From NCBI RefSeq assembly GCF_028372415.1, contig NC_092873.1, positions 353,834,660-353,898,659 on the forward strand: a stretch of 64,000 bases of DNA, read 5' to 3'. A program made the translations under genes and the position numbers. Below, piece by piece: positions 42,206 to 54,600 of this stretch (the first letter of the stretch is position 1; each line of letters starts with the position of its first letter). Under the pieces are notes generated by a model. It had not been told where the DNA came from. It searched no databases and saw nothing but the letters and a program-made list of their open reading frames with translations. The DNA comes from Notamacropus eugenii. Its lineage: Eukaryota > Chordata > Mammalia > Diprotodontia > Macropodidae.

Positions 42206-42450
42206 AGAATATTGGTGGAAAAGAATGAAGTACTTTGACTTCGAAGACCGCGTGCGAACGAAGAAGCGCGGGGTTTTTAGTCAAGAGGAGGGTGGAAGGA
42301 AAATTGAGTGACGTTCGTCGCGGTGCGAGGCACTTCACAAACATGTGCCCCAGATCCTGACACTGACACAGACCCAGCCCCGGCAAAAGAGGAAGTTGCG
42401 TCTGAGCGTGGGGGAGGAGAGCAGGGAAGAGGGCGGGGCTTGGTCACTCA

Positions 42451-42464
42451 CGGAAGTGACGTTA
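42451..42464 (+). promoter_or_regulatory. Composite ETS/CRE-like element in SOCS7 promoter
   Basis: CGGAAGTGACGTTA joins an ETS core (CGGAAGT) to a CRE-like TGACGTTA with overlap, between two Sp1 boxes. Such fused sites are common in CpG-island promoters. Confidence 0.5.
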
Positions 42465-42799
42465 GACCGGGGCGGGGGGCAGCTTACGGCGGCGGCGCGC
42501 GGCTGGGCTCGCGCCGGGCTCCCCGGCCTGCGCTTCCCCCTCCTCCCCCGAGCCCCCGCCCCCTCCCTCCCCTTTGCTGCCTCCTCCTCCTCCTCCTCCC
42601 TCTTCTCCGCCCCCGCCTCCTCCTCCGCCTCCTCTTCCTCCTCCTCCTCGCCGCCGCCGCCGCGCTCCATGAAGCGGAGGCCGCAGCGGCCGTTGGCGCT
42701 GTCGCTCCCGCTCCCGGGGCCGCGGCGGGCGGGGCTCCGGCGGGGCCCAGCCTAGTCCCCTGCGGTCCCTCGCTCCGCGCCTCGCTCCCGCCTTCTCCG

Positions 42800-43872
42800 A
42801 TGCAGGGGACCGAGCTCCGGGACGGCGAGGCGGCGGCGGCGGCGGCGGCGGCAGCGGCGGCCTCGTACCGCGTCCTGAGCCGCCTGCTGGGCTACGGAGA
42901 AGCGGCCTCGGAGCCGGCCCCGCCGCCGCTACCGCCGCCGGCCCCGGGCCATGGACCCCATCCGCCGCCCCCGGCCCAGAGCCCGCTCCCGCCGCCGCCG
43001 CCGCCCTTCCTGCCGAGGCCGGGACCCCGGAATTCCCGGCCGCCGCAGCTGATGGTGTTCCGCAACGTAGGGCGGCCGCCCGAGGAGGAGGAGGCGGCGG
43101 CGGCGGGAGCTGGGCCGGGGCCCTCGGAGCTGCTGTGCCCCCGGCACCGTTGCACCCTGGACCCCAAGGCCCTGCCGCCGGGGCTGGGGTTGGGGCTGGG
43201 CCTAGGGCTGGGGTTGGAGCGGGGCTGGGGCCCGGCGGCGGCGGCCGCGGCGGCCGCGGGGCTGGAGGCCCACCTGGCAGCTCTGGGGCTGGGGCCGGCC
43301 AGCAAGGTCCCGGGGCCCGCCGGGGGCAGCTGTCCGTGCGCCCCGCAGCCGCCCGCGCCGCAGCCCCCACCGCCCGCCGCGGCCCCGCAGGCGGGAGAGG
43401 ACCCCACGGAGACGAGCGACGCGCTGCTAGTGCTGGAGGCGCTGGAGTCGGAGGCCGAGAGCCTGGAGACCAACAGCTGCTCGGAGGAGGAGCTCAGCAG
43501 CCCGGGCCGGGGGGCGGGCGGAGGAGGAGGCGGCGGCGGCGGCCGATCGGTGTCCCTGCAACCCCTGGCCCCGGAGCTGCCGCCCGCGCCCTTCCCGCTG
43601 CAGGACCTGGTGCCCCCGGGGCGGCCCTCCCGAGTGGAGCCCCCGCCGCCCCCGCAGCAGCAGCCCTCGGCGCCCCTCCGGCCGCCCCTGGGCACCTCCC
43701 GCAAGGGCTCGCTCAGAATCCGCCTCAGTCGCCTCTTCCGCACGAAGAGCTGTAACGGGGCCTCGGCCAACGGGGATGCGGCCGGCAAGAGGCCTCCGGG
43801 GGAGCTGGCTGCCTCCTCTGTGAGTCTCACCGACGTGGGAGGCCCCAGGGCCCGGGAGCCAGAGGCGGGGAG
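42800..43872 (+). CDS. SOCS7: SOCS7 first exon with in-frame N-terminal extension
   Basis: The SOCS7 first-exon frame is open far upstream of the usual start MVFRNVGRPP (43052). From the ATG at 42800 it would add 84 residues: MQGTELRDGE, a poly-Ala run, SYRVLSRLLGYGE, then proline-rich sequence. The frame stays open back to 42308. I place the annotated start at 43052, matching the human protein I remember. Whether the extension is translated cannot be settled here; neither ATG has a strong -3 purine. Confidence 0.45.
42828..42862 (+). repeat. GCG triplet repeat in SOCS7 5' region
   Basis: About 11 near-perfect GCG/GCA triplets, encoding poly-Ala if the N-terminal extension is translated, otherwise a 5' UTR triplet repeat. 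Confidence 0.8.
43052..43872 (+). CDS. SOCS7: SOCS7 coding exon 1
   Basis: Residues 1-274: MVFRNVGRPPEEEE, SELLCPRHRC, TETSDALLVLEALESEAESL, EEELSSPGRG and RLSRLFRTKSCNG. Donor GAG|GTGAGC at 43873. Extremely GC-rich, and therefore open in several frames on both strands; only this frame is the gene. Confidence 0.93.
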
Positions 43873-45008
43873 GTGAGCTTGCCGGCGGGGAAGGGGTGGG
43901 GGGCGCTGGTTGTCAGATACTGCCCTTGTCCCGCATACTCCTACCCCCTCCCCTTTTTCTCCCTTCTTTTCCTTTTCTCTCCCTCTTGTCTTCCTCCTCT
44001 CCCTTCTCTTCCCGCCTCTCTCTTCCTCCCTCTTTTCCCCCCTCTTTCTTTCCACCTTTTCTGTCCCCCTCTAAAACCTCTCTTCTCCCTCCTCTTCTCT
44101 CCCCTTTTGCCCCTCCTTCCCCTCTTTCTTCCTCTGCACCCCTCTTCCCTCCTCTATCTTTCTCTTTCCCCTCTTTTTTTCTTCAATCTCTCCCCCCTCT
44201 CCCTCTTTCTCTAACCCCTCTTGCTCCTTCCCCCATTCTTCCCCAAACTCCTTCCCTTCATCTTTCCTTATTCTTCCCCTTGTCCCTTTCTTTTCCCTTC
44301 TCCCCTTCTCCTTCCCCTAATAGGATCTTCTTGAGTTTCCAGGGACCATGTTGAAATAAATAAGACTGGAGGAATGGCACCTCCACTTACTCTTCGAGGA
44401 CTTAGTGAATTTTATAACTGGTAGAGGAGTAGGTTCCGAAGTCTCCCCCACACTTAAGAATTCTCAGTTAACCTGACCTGGGTGCAGGACTCTTGAACGT
44501 AGGCTGATATGACCTGTTACTGGTCTTCACTTTCTATATAGTGCCTTTCATCCTTCCCCTCTGACTTCATGAGTAGCTTCTCATGAGTCAGATTTGTGGT
44601 CTTTTGGGATTAGGATTCAGATATTTCTCCCATTTCTTCAGAGGTATTTCCTAGTGTACTCTAGAGTTCACTTCCTTGGCTAATAGGGTCATAAGGCAGA
44701 GCAGTTTGAGTCCTCTTGAAACTGGAGCAGAACTTTAGTTTTAGAAACTTAAGTTCCCCAAGTGTATTATAAGGGATCCATGCTGTGTATTGCCAATCTA
44801 ATTGTGGGCCAGTTGGTGAAAATTCTGGTTTAGAAAAGGACTTTAATTTTCTTCATTTCTGAATGGAGGTGGAATTTTCTGTTAAAGATGTAACTGACAA
44901 CATTAGTACTGTAGTGCTGATTTAGAAGACTGGATAACTGGTTTCTATCTAGTGGCATTGCAGCTTCACTTGTGAAGACTGCTCTTACGGTTTCATTTCC
45001 TGAGTGTT

Positions 45009-45040
<32 letters not shown>

Positions 45041-48000
45041 CCCCCCCCCCACCTCCCCCCCCCACCTTATGAGTGACATATTCCTGAAGAAGTCTCCATT
45101 GTACTGGCATAAGCCTGGGCCATATGGCAGTACCTAGAAGTGAAGAAGGTGGGATCGAGTCAATAGGTGGTGGTCGGAGCAGGCACCTGTATTTCACCGT
45201 TTGGTATTGTCTTCATTTTACTGAAGTTCATTTTTTTCTAGAAGATAGGAACGTAAGGTTGATTTGACTTTGCTGGTACTTTTGAACAGCCTTGTTCTCT
45301 TCCCGTTGGAGATCAGATTGTACTTGTTTCTAAAAGCTGTTAGTGCATTTTCCCCCTTTAGATGGGTGAATGTTTACCCCTTAAGTATCTTTAATGGATT
45401 AATGATGAGAATTGAAGTCTTGAAGTGTGGCTGCTGAAACAGCTTTTTGTGGTGGGTTGTGCACTTGGAATTCTACTTAGTAGTGAAGATTAAATTTTCA
45501 TCAGTGGTAGGGGTTGGTGAGAGAGTCAAGCCAAATGTAATGACATAAGAAAATTTGCTAATGTTCTTGTGGTTTTTGTATTGCCTTTGTTCTTTATTGA
45601 CCATGACTTGGGTCTGTGATTCCAGAATCTCCAAATATGAGGTGTGGCATGAAATTAGCTGCTACATCCAACAGATTTGAGGGTGGAATACACTCATATT
45701 GTTACATGGCTTTTGCCTTTGGTAGCAGAATTTAATGACCTTTGGGTGTTCTGGCTCCAACTCTCACAATGAGCATAATGAAGATTTCTGCTACAAGGCA
45801 AATTGCTCCGCAAAGAGACTAATTTCAGGAAACTGGAGAATTACGGTTTTTGGTCCAGGGACTTTGTGACAAAGGTAGTAAGGTAGTTGCTGATTGTGAA
45901 CATGTCCAATGTTATGCAATGGCCATTTGGTGAAAGTGCTGAATTGGTTGTCTGGATTTAAGATACCTGTTTGGATTCCAATATCAGTTTGGTAACCTTG
46001 GGCAAGTTCCTACTTCCTTTGTTTGCCCCATTTCCCATTTCTAAAATGAGAGACTAATCTCAGTCCCAACATCTTGTGCTGTTTGGAAGAAAAGCTAAGG
46101 ATATAATTGCAGTAGAAGTTAAGTCCTTTTTAAGTGCTTGGCTGTGGTGCTGCTTGTCATATTTCCCATAGCTTATGATGTGCCAGTCTTGCTGGCAGCC
46201 TCACAGCTGTGAGAGACTTGTTAAAAGTCTGTTCCTGGTAGCTATGATTTCTATAGATCTTATTAGCCCAACTCCCAATACAGCCTTGCTAGGGGAAGGG
46301 AAGTAAGTAAGATTATGGTTCTTTGAATCAGTGAGACCTGGTAGAGGTCAAACACCTGAACCTCTAGCCAAAGGGTAGATCCCTGTTTGATGGCTGTAGT
46401 TAATTATGGGCCTATGCTTTCATTGGGACATAGTTTGACTTTTTTATTAACCTCTGAGTATGTTTGCTACTATCTCTTCGTTCTCCATTCTTTCCACTCC
46501 CTCCCCTCCTATTTCTCTGATAGAAATTGACTCTAATGCCGCTACCACAAGCTATTTCACTTGGCTTAGCACTTCTTTTAATATCCTGGCACTAAGCAAC
46601 AATTATAGTTCTTTTTAAATGCCTACAAAATTGCTGCATGGTTTTACCCCCTTGCATTCTGAGACCTTTGGGTTTAGGATCAGTATCTGTTTAGTGAACA
46701 CAGAAGTGAAGAAAGAAATGGACCCCACTAGTTAATCAAATTTCATTCCAAGGAATCAGGCTAGGATTTATAACACAAATATTGAAATGGGAACAGCAAA
46801 GCTACCACATATGGCCTAAGTCTGGATAGAGCATTGTTTTGGAAAAACCAGAGAAATACCCTAATCCATTTTAAATGTGTTGAAATGGTTGCCCTTTGAA
46901 TTTGGAAGAAGGAGGGTGGCATCACTTAATATTCTATTTGCCTGGGCCTGCCATTCTCTGGCCTTCCTAAATTGCCTTCCAGATACAAACACAGTTGGAA
47001 TCTGGTGCCATGTGTTCCTGTATATTCTTCTAGGCAGAATTCCTTTAGGAACTAGTTGATACCATTTTTAACAGTCTTCATAATCATGGAATTGAGGTGG
47101 AGGGTGGGTAGAGACAGTATAATTATGGTACTTTTCTTTTTATGTGTATTTAAGGAAGAGATGCTAATCTGTCTTGGTACCAATTTGAGGTCTTGCTGTC
47201 ATGAAGAGATCTGAAAATTTATGAAACCTTCATGTTTTCTTGTAGTAGTCATTTGTTCAAGGGTTGTTTCTGAATAATTGATTATTCTGAAATAATTTGA
47301 TTCGTCATCTGCAAAAGTTATCATTTTGGTTCTGTCATCCTGTTGATCTTAAAGTCATTTTCTGTCCTCTCCATTATGGTTATCATCTCCCCATTTATAA
47401 TAGAGCTTGATATATGACTTCAGTAAGTTCTCTCCATGTTAAAGTCTTTAAGTTTTTCATACCCAGAAATGACACACCGTTATTCTTAAGACTCTAAATG
47501 TTGACCCTTTCTATTTGATTTTCCTTGAAAGTTCCATTATTGGGTGCCTGGAATTGGTTCATGAGAGTAATTTTTGACTCTGGTCTTGCTGCATAGAGGC
47601 CTTTGTATTGGAATTGAAAATGAACCTCAGGATTTTTGTGCCTTTTTGTATGGTTTTTCTCTCTTTGCACTCATTACTTATTAAGGGGCCAAGATACTCT
47701 TGGGCTGTAAAGCTTGGGGGTTGGTATATGACAACTTGGCTTGATTATTTTTGTGTGTGGTTAAATTCTTTTTTTTTTTATTGTTATAAACTTGACAAGT
47801 GTAAATAAACACAAACATTTCCATGTACATGAACAGGAAAAAAAAGAGGATTGTATATAAAACTGTGAGTCTCTTACACATACAACTTTTTAAAAAGTAT
47901 ATATTAAATTTAATTCAGTGATGCCCAAACTGCACCATGTGTCTCTCCTGGCTCCAAATTTCTTTCTTCTCCATGGATACCTTTCCCCGCCCCCTTTCAC

Positions 48001-51000
48001 TTCTATGGATTGTCTTCCCCTTGCTTTAGAATCCCCATTCATTAGAATAGTTCCTTGAGGTCAGGGACTTTCTTTTTCCTTGTATTTGTATTCCTTGCAC
48101 TTAGCATTGGTGCTTGGCATTTAGTAAGCACTTAATAAATTCTTATTGACTTATCTTTATATCCTTCTGAACTTCATTTTGTGTATTTTTTGAAAGAATG
48201 TTTTATTGATCCACTATCAATCTTTCAGTTCTCCTACAAAAAACCCCCAAATCTCTTGTAACATAAGTAGAGTTCAGCAAAACAAATTCACGCATATTGG
48301 TCCTGGCTGAAAATGTATTCTTCTTAATATTTTTTTCTGCACCTCTAGTCCATCACCTGTTTCATTAGAATCTTCTGAAGTCCTGATTGATCCTTTCATT
48401 GATCAGAGTTCTTACTTCTTTCAGCATTATTTTCCTGCATAGTGTTGTATAGATTGTTCTGGTTCTAATCACTTTACATCAATATACACGCAAGTCTTCT
48501 AGTTTTCTCTGAATTCATCTTTTTCATAATTTCTTATGGTCTAATAATATTTTGTTGTGTATACGTACCATATTTATCTCTTCCCCAGTTGATAGACATT
48601 TCCTTCATTTCCAGTTTTTTGTTACAAAAAAGTATTGTATAAATATCTTTGTACATATGGATCCTTTTTCCCCCTTTTAATCTCTTTTGGGTATTTGCTT
48701 AATAGTACTAAAACTGGGCCAAATGATATGCACAATTTAGTGACTTTTCAGGTATGGTTGCAAATTGCTTTCCTTGAATGGTTAGATCAATCCACAGCTC
48801 ATACCAGTGCCTTTGTATTATTTTACCTTCTCACAGCCCTTCCCAACTATTTTAATTTTCCATTTTTTTTAACCTATCTGCTTATAAGATAGAACCTCAG
48901 AATTTTAATCTGCATTTCTCTTACTAGTGTTTTGAAGCATATTTTCATATAGTTGTTAATAGCTCACTTTTCTCTTCTTCTGAGAACTGTTTCTTCATAT
49001 CCTTTGATCATTATCTATTGGGGACTGGCTCTAGTTCTTCTATGTTTGTATCCATTTCCTGTTTACCTTGGATATTAGACCTTTACCAGAGAAATTTATT
49101 TCAAAGATGTTTTCCCAGTTTACAGTTTCCCTTTGAATTTTAATTGCCTTGATTTTATTTGTATAAACTTGGGACAAATTTGTCCATTTTATCTAATGAG
49201 ATCCCCTTTACTTCTTTCTTGGTTAAGATTTCTTCCTCTAGTCATGTTTGTGAAAGGTATCTTCTTTCTCCAGTTTGTTTCTGATGTGACCCTTTATATC
49301 TGGGCTCTGTTTCTGTTGGTAACATTGTGGTATATGATATGAAACATTAGTCTAAGCCTAATTTCTTCCAGATTGTTTTTCAGTTTTCTCAGCAAGTAGT
49401 TTTTGTTGAAAATTGAATTCTTAACTTAGTAGCAGGAGTCCTTGTGTTTATCAAACACAGTGCCACTATATTTGATTGCTTCTAAGTCTTGTATTTGTTT
49501 CTTGCCATTGATGAACTTTTCTATTTTTTTTGACTTGTTGATTTTTCAAGGGGGTATGTATGCCTTAGAGAATATTTGGGAGATGGATGAAAAAATGAAT
49601 GGAGTAAGGAAGGAAATTTGACTTTCACAGGTGACCTGTATTTAGCCATAGACACTGGCTATTTAGCCACAGCATTGGCTTAGTCTGTGCTATGACATTG
49701 CTTTTTTACCCTTGTTTAAAGCTGTGACATGCCTATAAATTTGTTGCAGCAAAACTAGTGATTTGGATTGTAGAATCACCTTATAGTGCAGCTATTCTAT
49801 AGCTATAGCCTGGGGAGCAAGTAGTATGCCCAGAACTGTGTTAACTTTCATCCAACTGAGATACTGCCCAGCTGAATTCTCACAATTGACTGTTCCAGTC
49901 TCCTCCATACATGCTCTACTCTCCCTACCCATTTTCTATTGCTGGCAAGGACATTATGGCATTGTTATAGGTCCTGGCATATTGCTTAAATGACCTAGGG
50001 AAATAATATAGGGGGAGGGAATGATATGGACAAAAATGTACATTTGTTGAAAGAATCCAAACTGTTACTGATACATTAATATTGGTTCCCAAACCTGGTA
50101 CATTTTGCCCAGGATGATTTTTGATTGGATAGTTTCCTGAAGAGACATTCATCAAGAGGTGAATTTTTAGCTTCTCAATTGTTTATAACTCCCCTAGCCA
50201 GGGTTTTCTCTGAATAAGGGAAGTCAATCAGGTGAAACTGTTTGGGGCTTTTGAATGACTGAGCCTAGGCTTAAGTTCACATACTCTTTCTGTTTCATGC
50301 TTGTTGAATTCCAGATCCTAGAAATTACCCTCCTCCTCCTCTTCCTCCTCTTGGTTTCTAAAATGCGGAGGCGAGAAGATAGCTGAAGTGAGAAGGCCTC
50401 CACAAGATGTGTGCATTTTGGGTACTGCCATTCCTTAGGGTTTGGCACTAAAGAGACTATAGTCTCCAGCATGGGCAGATGGCAGAGTAATGTAGTTTTC
50501 TTTGGAAAAAGGCAAATGGCCAAATGGCTGAGGTGTGAACCTTTTGAAAGACCAATGCTTTAGGTTTTTGCTTACTGAATTTAATGTGCCCCCAAGTTAT
50601 TTTTTAAAAAATCATTCTGGAAGCTCTGTAGCAGACTTAAAGATAGATGTCTATTCACTGGAGTTAAATTTTCCTTTAAGGAGGACTGCAAGTTAGAACT
50701 GAGCTTTAGACAACATGATAAGTACTGCGTATCTTTTTTTTTTTTTTATACAGCCAACTGAGTGTGCAGGGGTAGTTTGTACAGCGTATGCATGATGTTA
50801 AGAGTACGTGTCTGTTCCCAGCTTAGATTGAAATTTACAGGGAAGAACTGAAGAGTAGCCAGGTTGTGGAAACTAGACATCTTCTCCATTTTTCTCCTCA
50901 GTCTTTTACTTTATGACTTCATTGTTTTGTTTTGAAGATGTGGGAACAGTGGCATCAGTTTTACATTGGCTGGGACGGTTCTCCTGTAAAGGATGCAAGG

Positions 51001-51646
51001 ATGCTGTGGTCCTTTAGGTGATGGTCTATAAGGACTGATAGGAACACATATATGTACATAGTAAAAAGTGATTGGAATGGACAGGCACCAACAGCTGGGG
51101 TGGGGGTCAAGTAGGAGGTGGCCTTTGAGCTGAGCCAAGAAGGAAACTTAGGGATTTCTTAGACTCCTTAGAAGTAAGGCAGAAGTGTATTCTAGGCCTG
51201 GGGAATCTATGCAAAGGCATAGAAATTGAAGATGGAATGTGTATGAAGAACAACAAGAAGGCTAGACTGACTTTAACTGCATTTGATCTTAGAGGTGACA
51301 GGGAGCCACTGGATTGAAATAGGAGAGAAACATGATTAGAAATGCACTTTAGAAAAAATGACTTGGGCAGTTGTGTGCAGAATATGTGAGGCGGGGACAC
51401 TTGAGGAAGGGAGACCAATTAGGAAGCTGTTGCAGAAGTCCAGGAGGTGGCAGTGGGTGTGATTAGAGAGAAGAGGACAGATGGGAGGAATGGTATGGAG
51501 AAAGAATCACCAAGGGTCTGTTACATGCAAAACACTGAGCTGGGTGCTGGAGATAGTAAAACCAAAAAAGGAGGGGGAGGGACACCTGCCTTAAAGGAGC
51601 TTACTTTTTCACCATATGACTACTCTATAACTTATAATTATGACAT

Positions 51647-51698
<52 letters not shown>

Positions 51699-54600
51699 CA
51701 GTTTTCCTTTCAAAGAGATCTTGTTTTACTGGATCAGCATTAAAACCAGCTTAGATTTGGGAGTGAGCATTTAGGGGGAAAGGTAAACTGACTTCTTTTG
51801 ACTTTGCTGTTTTGAAACTTTTAGTTCATTTATTAACATGTATACCTATAAGCATGCACATAACATATAAAATGAATATAGGGTGTTTCTAGGAGGTAGG
51901 GACCAGCTGGGGGAAATTGGGAAAGGCTTCATCTAGAAGATTTCATTTAAGTAGAGTCTTGAAGGAAACCAGAGTCTGAGAGGCAGAGATGAGGAGCAAA
52001 CCCATTCCAAGTATGGGTTTCTCTTAATTAGAGCATAAAGGAATATTCTAGTTTCTTGGTGAGAAGCCAGGTCTGATTGAGGTATGACTATGAACTCAAC
52101 TTTTCTGTGATGTTTCTCAGGAGAGAGTTTGTCTTCAGGTTGGTGCCCCAGAGAAAACCCCAAGTTCTTCATTTTGTAAAGATATCCTCTGGAGCAGAGG
52201 ATAATGCTGATGAAGAGCCTTAATAACAGGAAAGTATTTGAGAGAATAAGATCAGGGGGAAAGATGTGGGTTAGAGGAGAAACAAATTCTGTCTAGAAAT
52301 GGATTTATAATAGGCTTTTCTATTTCCTTCACTGATTTCAGTGAGATGGAACAGGGTGAGAATTCTTTCCATGTGAGCCTGTGATGGACAGTGATGGGGC
52401 TTTGATTAGATTCAAGAAAATGCCTATTAGGAGAAGGTAAAGGAAAGCATGTCATCTTTAAACAGTTCAGAGAGGACCCAAAGAGGTCTCTTTGGGTTCT
52501 GGACTATGCCCAGCTCACTGTGGGAGCTCACTTGTTAATTGATGCTTAAGCTTTTTAATTTGACTGTTCCCTGAGGCCTTTCTTGAGGGCTTGGAGACCT
52601 CCTGGTTTATTTGTGCAAAAGTAGTTGAGATCTACATGTGTCTTGTGTAGTACTGTACTCAAATCTAAGTTCTATGGGTATCTTTTAAGACTTCCAATTC
52701 TAACAGCAGTCCCCAGGGGGAAAACCGATGCTATGCTCTGGCTTCCATTCAGGTTTGGAGCCTCTTTCTTGGCTCTCATATGAAAATTGACTCTCCATCT
52801 GATTCCTTCCTCCTGAAATGGATTTGCTAATTACCACTCCAGGTATTTTACTCTTTTAACGTGCTGGGGGTATGGACAGAGATCCAGAGGGATTTCTTAT
52901 TGCTTTGTAGGCTATTGAATTCTGAAGCCAAATCTGTTCAAAAAGCTGCTTAATTATTTCATTTCCCCACCTCTTAAATTTTAGGCTTTATTACAAGATT
53001 CTTACCAACAGTGACTAGGGATTTCTTTTATTTTTCAGTGCATCTGAAATTAAGTTTTCCAATGAATTCAATGCTCAGGTTTTCTTTCTCACCCGACATT
53101 CTTTTTTTTTTTTTTTGCCCTCACAGGAAACCCAGGTTGACAAGAACTCAAAGTGCCTTTTCTCCGGTCTCCTTCAGCCCCTTCTTCACAGGTAAGCCAG
53201 GTATACTTGTCATTCTGGTTACTTCTGCTGTCACTAGTAATATCTCTAAGCATCCCTCCCTTTCTTCCTACTGCCACCACCCTTGCTTGGGCCCCCATCA
53301 CTCCTCACCAAGACTGTCAAAATAATCTCCTAGTTGGTCCTCCTCTCTCAAGTTTCTTACCTCTTCAGAAGTCTCTACTAGCTCCCTATAGCCTCTAGGA
53401 CAAAATACAAACTCCTATGTTAGATCCTTCAAAATCTGCCTCCAGTCTGCCTTTCCCAGTTTATTATGCAATACCCCACATCACGTTCTACAGTCTAGCT
53501 AACCTAGCCTTGTTGCTATTCCTCACATACAGCATTCCATCTCCTTTCTACAGCTTGTCCCTCATACCTGGAGTATATTCCTTCCTCACCTCCACCTTTT
53601 GGATTCTCTAGTTCCATTCAAAGCTCAGCTCAAGCACCACCTCTTTCTTGAGGCCTTTCCTGATTTCTGTCCCCAATGGCTAATACCACCCCCTCCTCCA
53701 TGATTTTATAGTTTCTTTTTATATATTTGTTTCTCCTGAAAAAATGTGAACTCCATGAGAGGAGGGACTTTTTAACTTTTGACTGTTTATACCCAGTACC
53801 TAGCATGGTATCTAGTAGGTGATGAGTAAATATTTATTGATTGATTTCTGACAACCTAAAAGGAAGAGTGGATCTGATATCTGTCACAGAAATGCCCTTC
53901 TGGGTAGACCATAGAAAGGACTGTTTTTATGGTGTTGAGTATATTCTAGAATTTTAGGGCTGATTAAACACAAAGAAGGATTAAGGCTTGTGGCTTGAGG
54001 TAAAGGGCACTTGCCTATAATTAGGAAGCCCCCCCCCCCCCAGCTCAAATGAAGTACACAAACTCATTATTATGACATGAGGATTAAAAGTAGAAATTAC
54101 CAATATATATGATCACAGTGAAAAAAACATCCATTGGAAGGTCCTGTAGTCCTAGAGCTATAGCCCAAACTGGACTAAAATGTAATGGGAAATGTTTGAA
54201 AAAGTAAATATACATGCAGCATATATAATGTTAATTGTGGTTTTCTAATCAGTATGTGACCCACTGTTTCTGTTTGAGTGTAACACCACTGTCCTGGAAT
54301 ATCCATGGATTAAATGACTGGATTCAGGATTATGTAGTAGATTTTTAAAGACTTCCAGTGAAGGGAATTATGTAGTCTTCATATGGTACTATTATTCTGT
54401 CTAACTGCCTTTCAGCTGTTAGAGGGGTTCTTCTTTGTGTCCAATATAAGTCACTCCTACTGTTTGTAGCTTTAGCACTGTTAGGAATCCAGAAAAGGAT
54501 TTCTGGTGTCCTATGGTAACAGCTTCCTGGTTCCTTTATGAGGAGGCTCTCCAAAGAGGGGGAGGCCTTTGTTTCTCATGTTAAGATGATGGTGTTAAGA

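Larger units (their letters stand above)
42230..43900 (+). promoter_or_regulatory. CpG island, SOCS7 promoter and first exon
   Basis: Very dense CpG from about 42245 to 43880. Upstream of the coding start there are Sp1-type boxes (GGGCGGGGC at 42431-42439; GGGGCGGGG near 42469) and a composite ETS/CRE-like element. No TATA box seen. Confidence 0.8.

Noticed and set aside
42335-44055. Several long frames on both strands of the SOCS7 CpG island
   Set aside because: They are shadows of very GC-rich, stop-poor sequence. Only the + frame containing MVFRNVGRPP matches a known protein and has a proper splice donor.
43896-44354. 152-aa Pro/Ser/Phe/Leu-rich frame after SOCS7 exon 1
   Set aside because: Product of the polypyrimidine tract; no homology or splice logic.
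47608-49342. Short frames in SOCS7 intron 1 rich in Phe and Leu
   Set aside because: They lie in antisense, decayed L1 3' sequence and T-rich intron.
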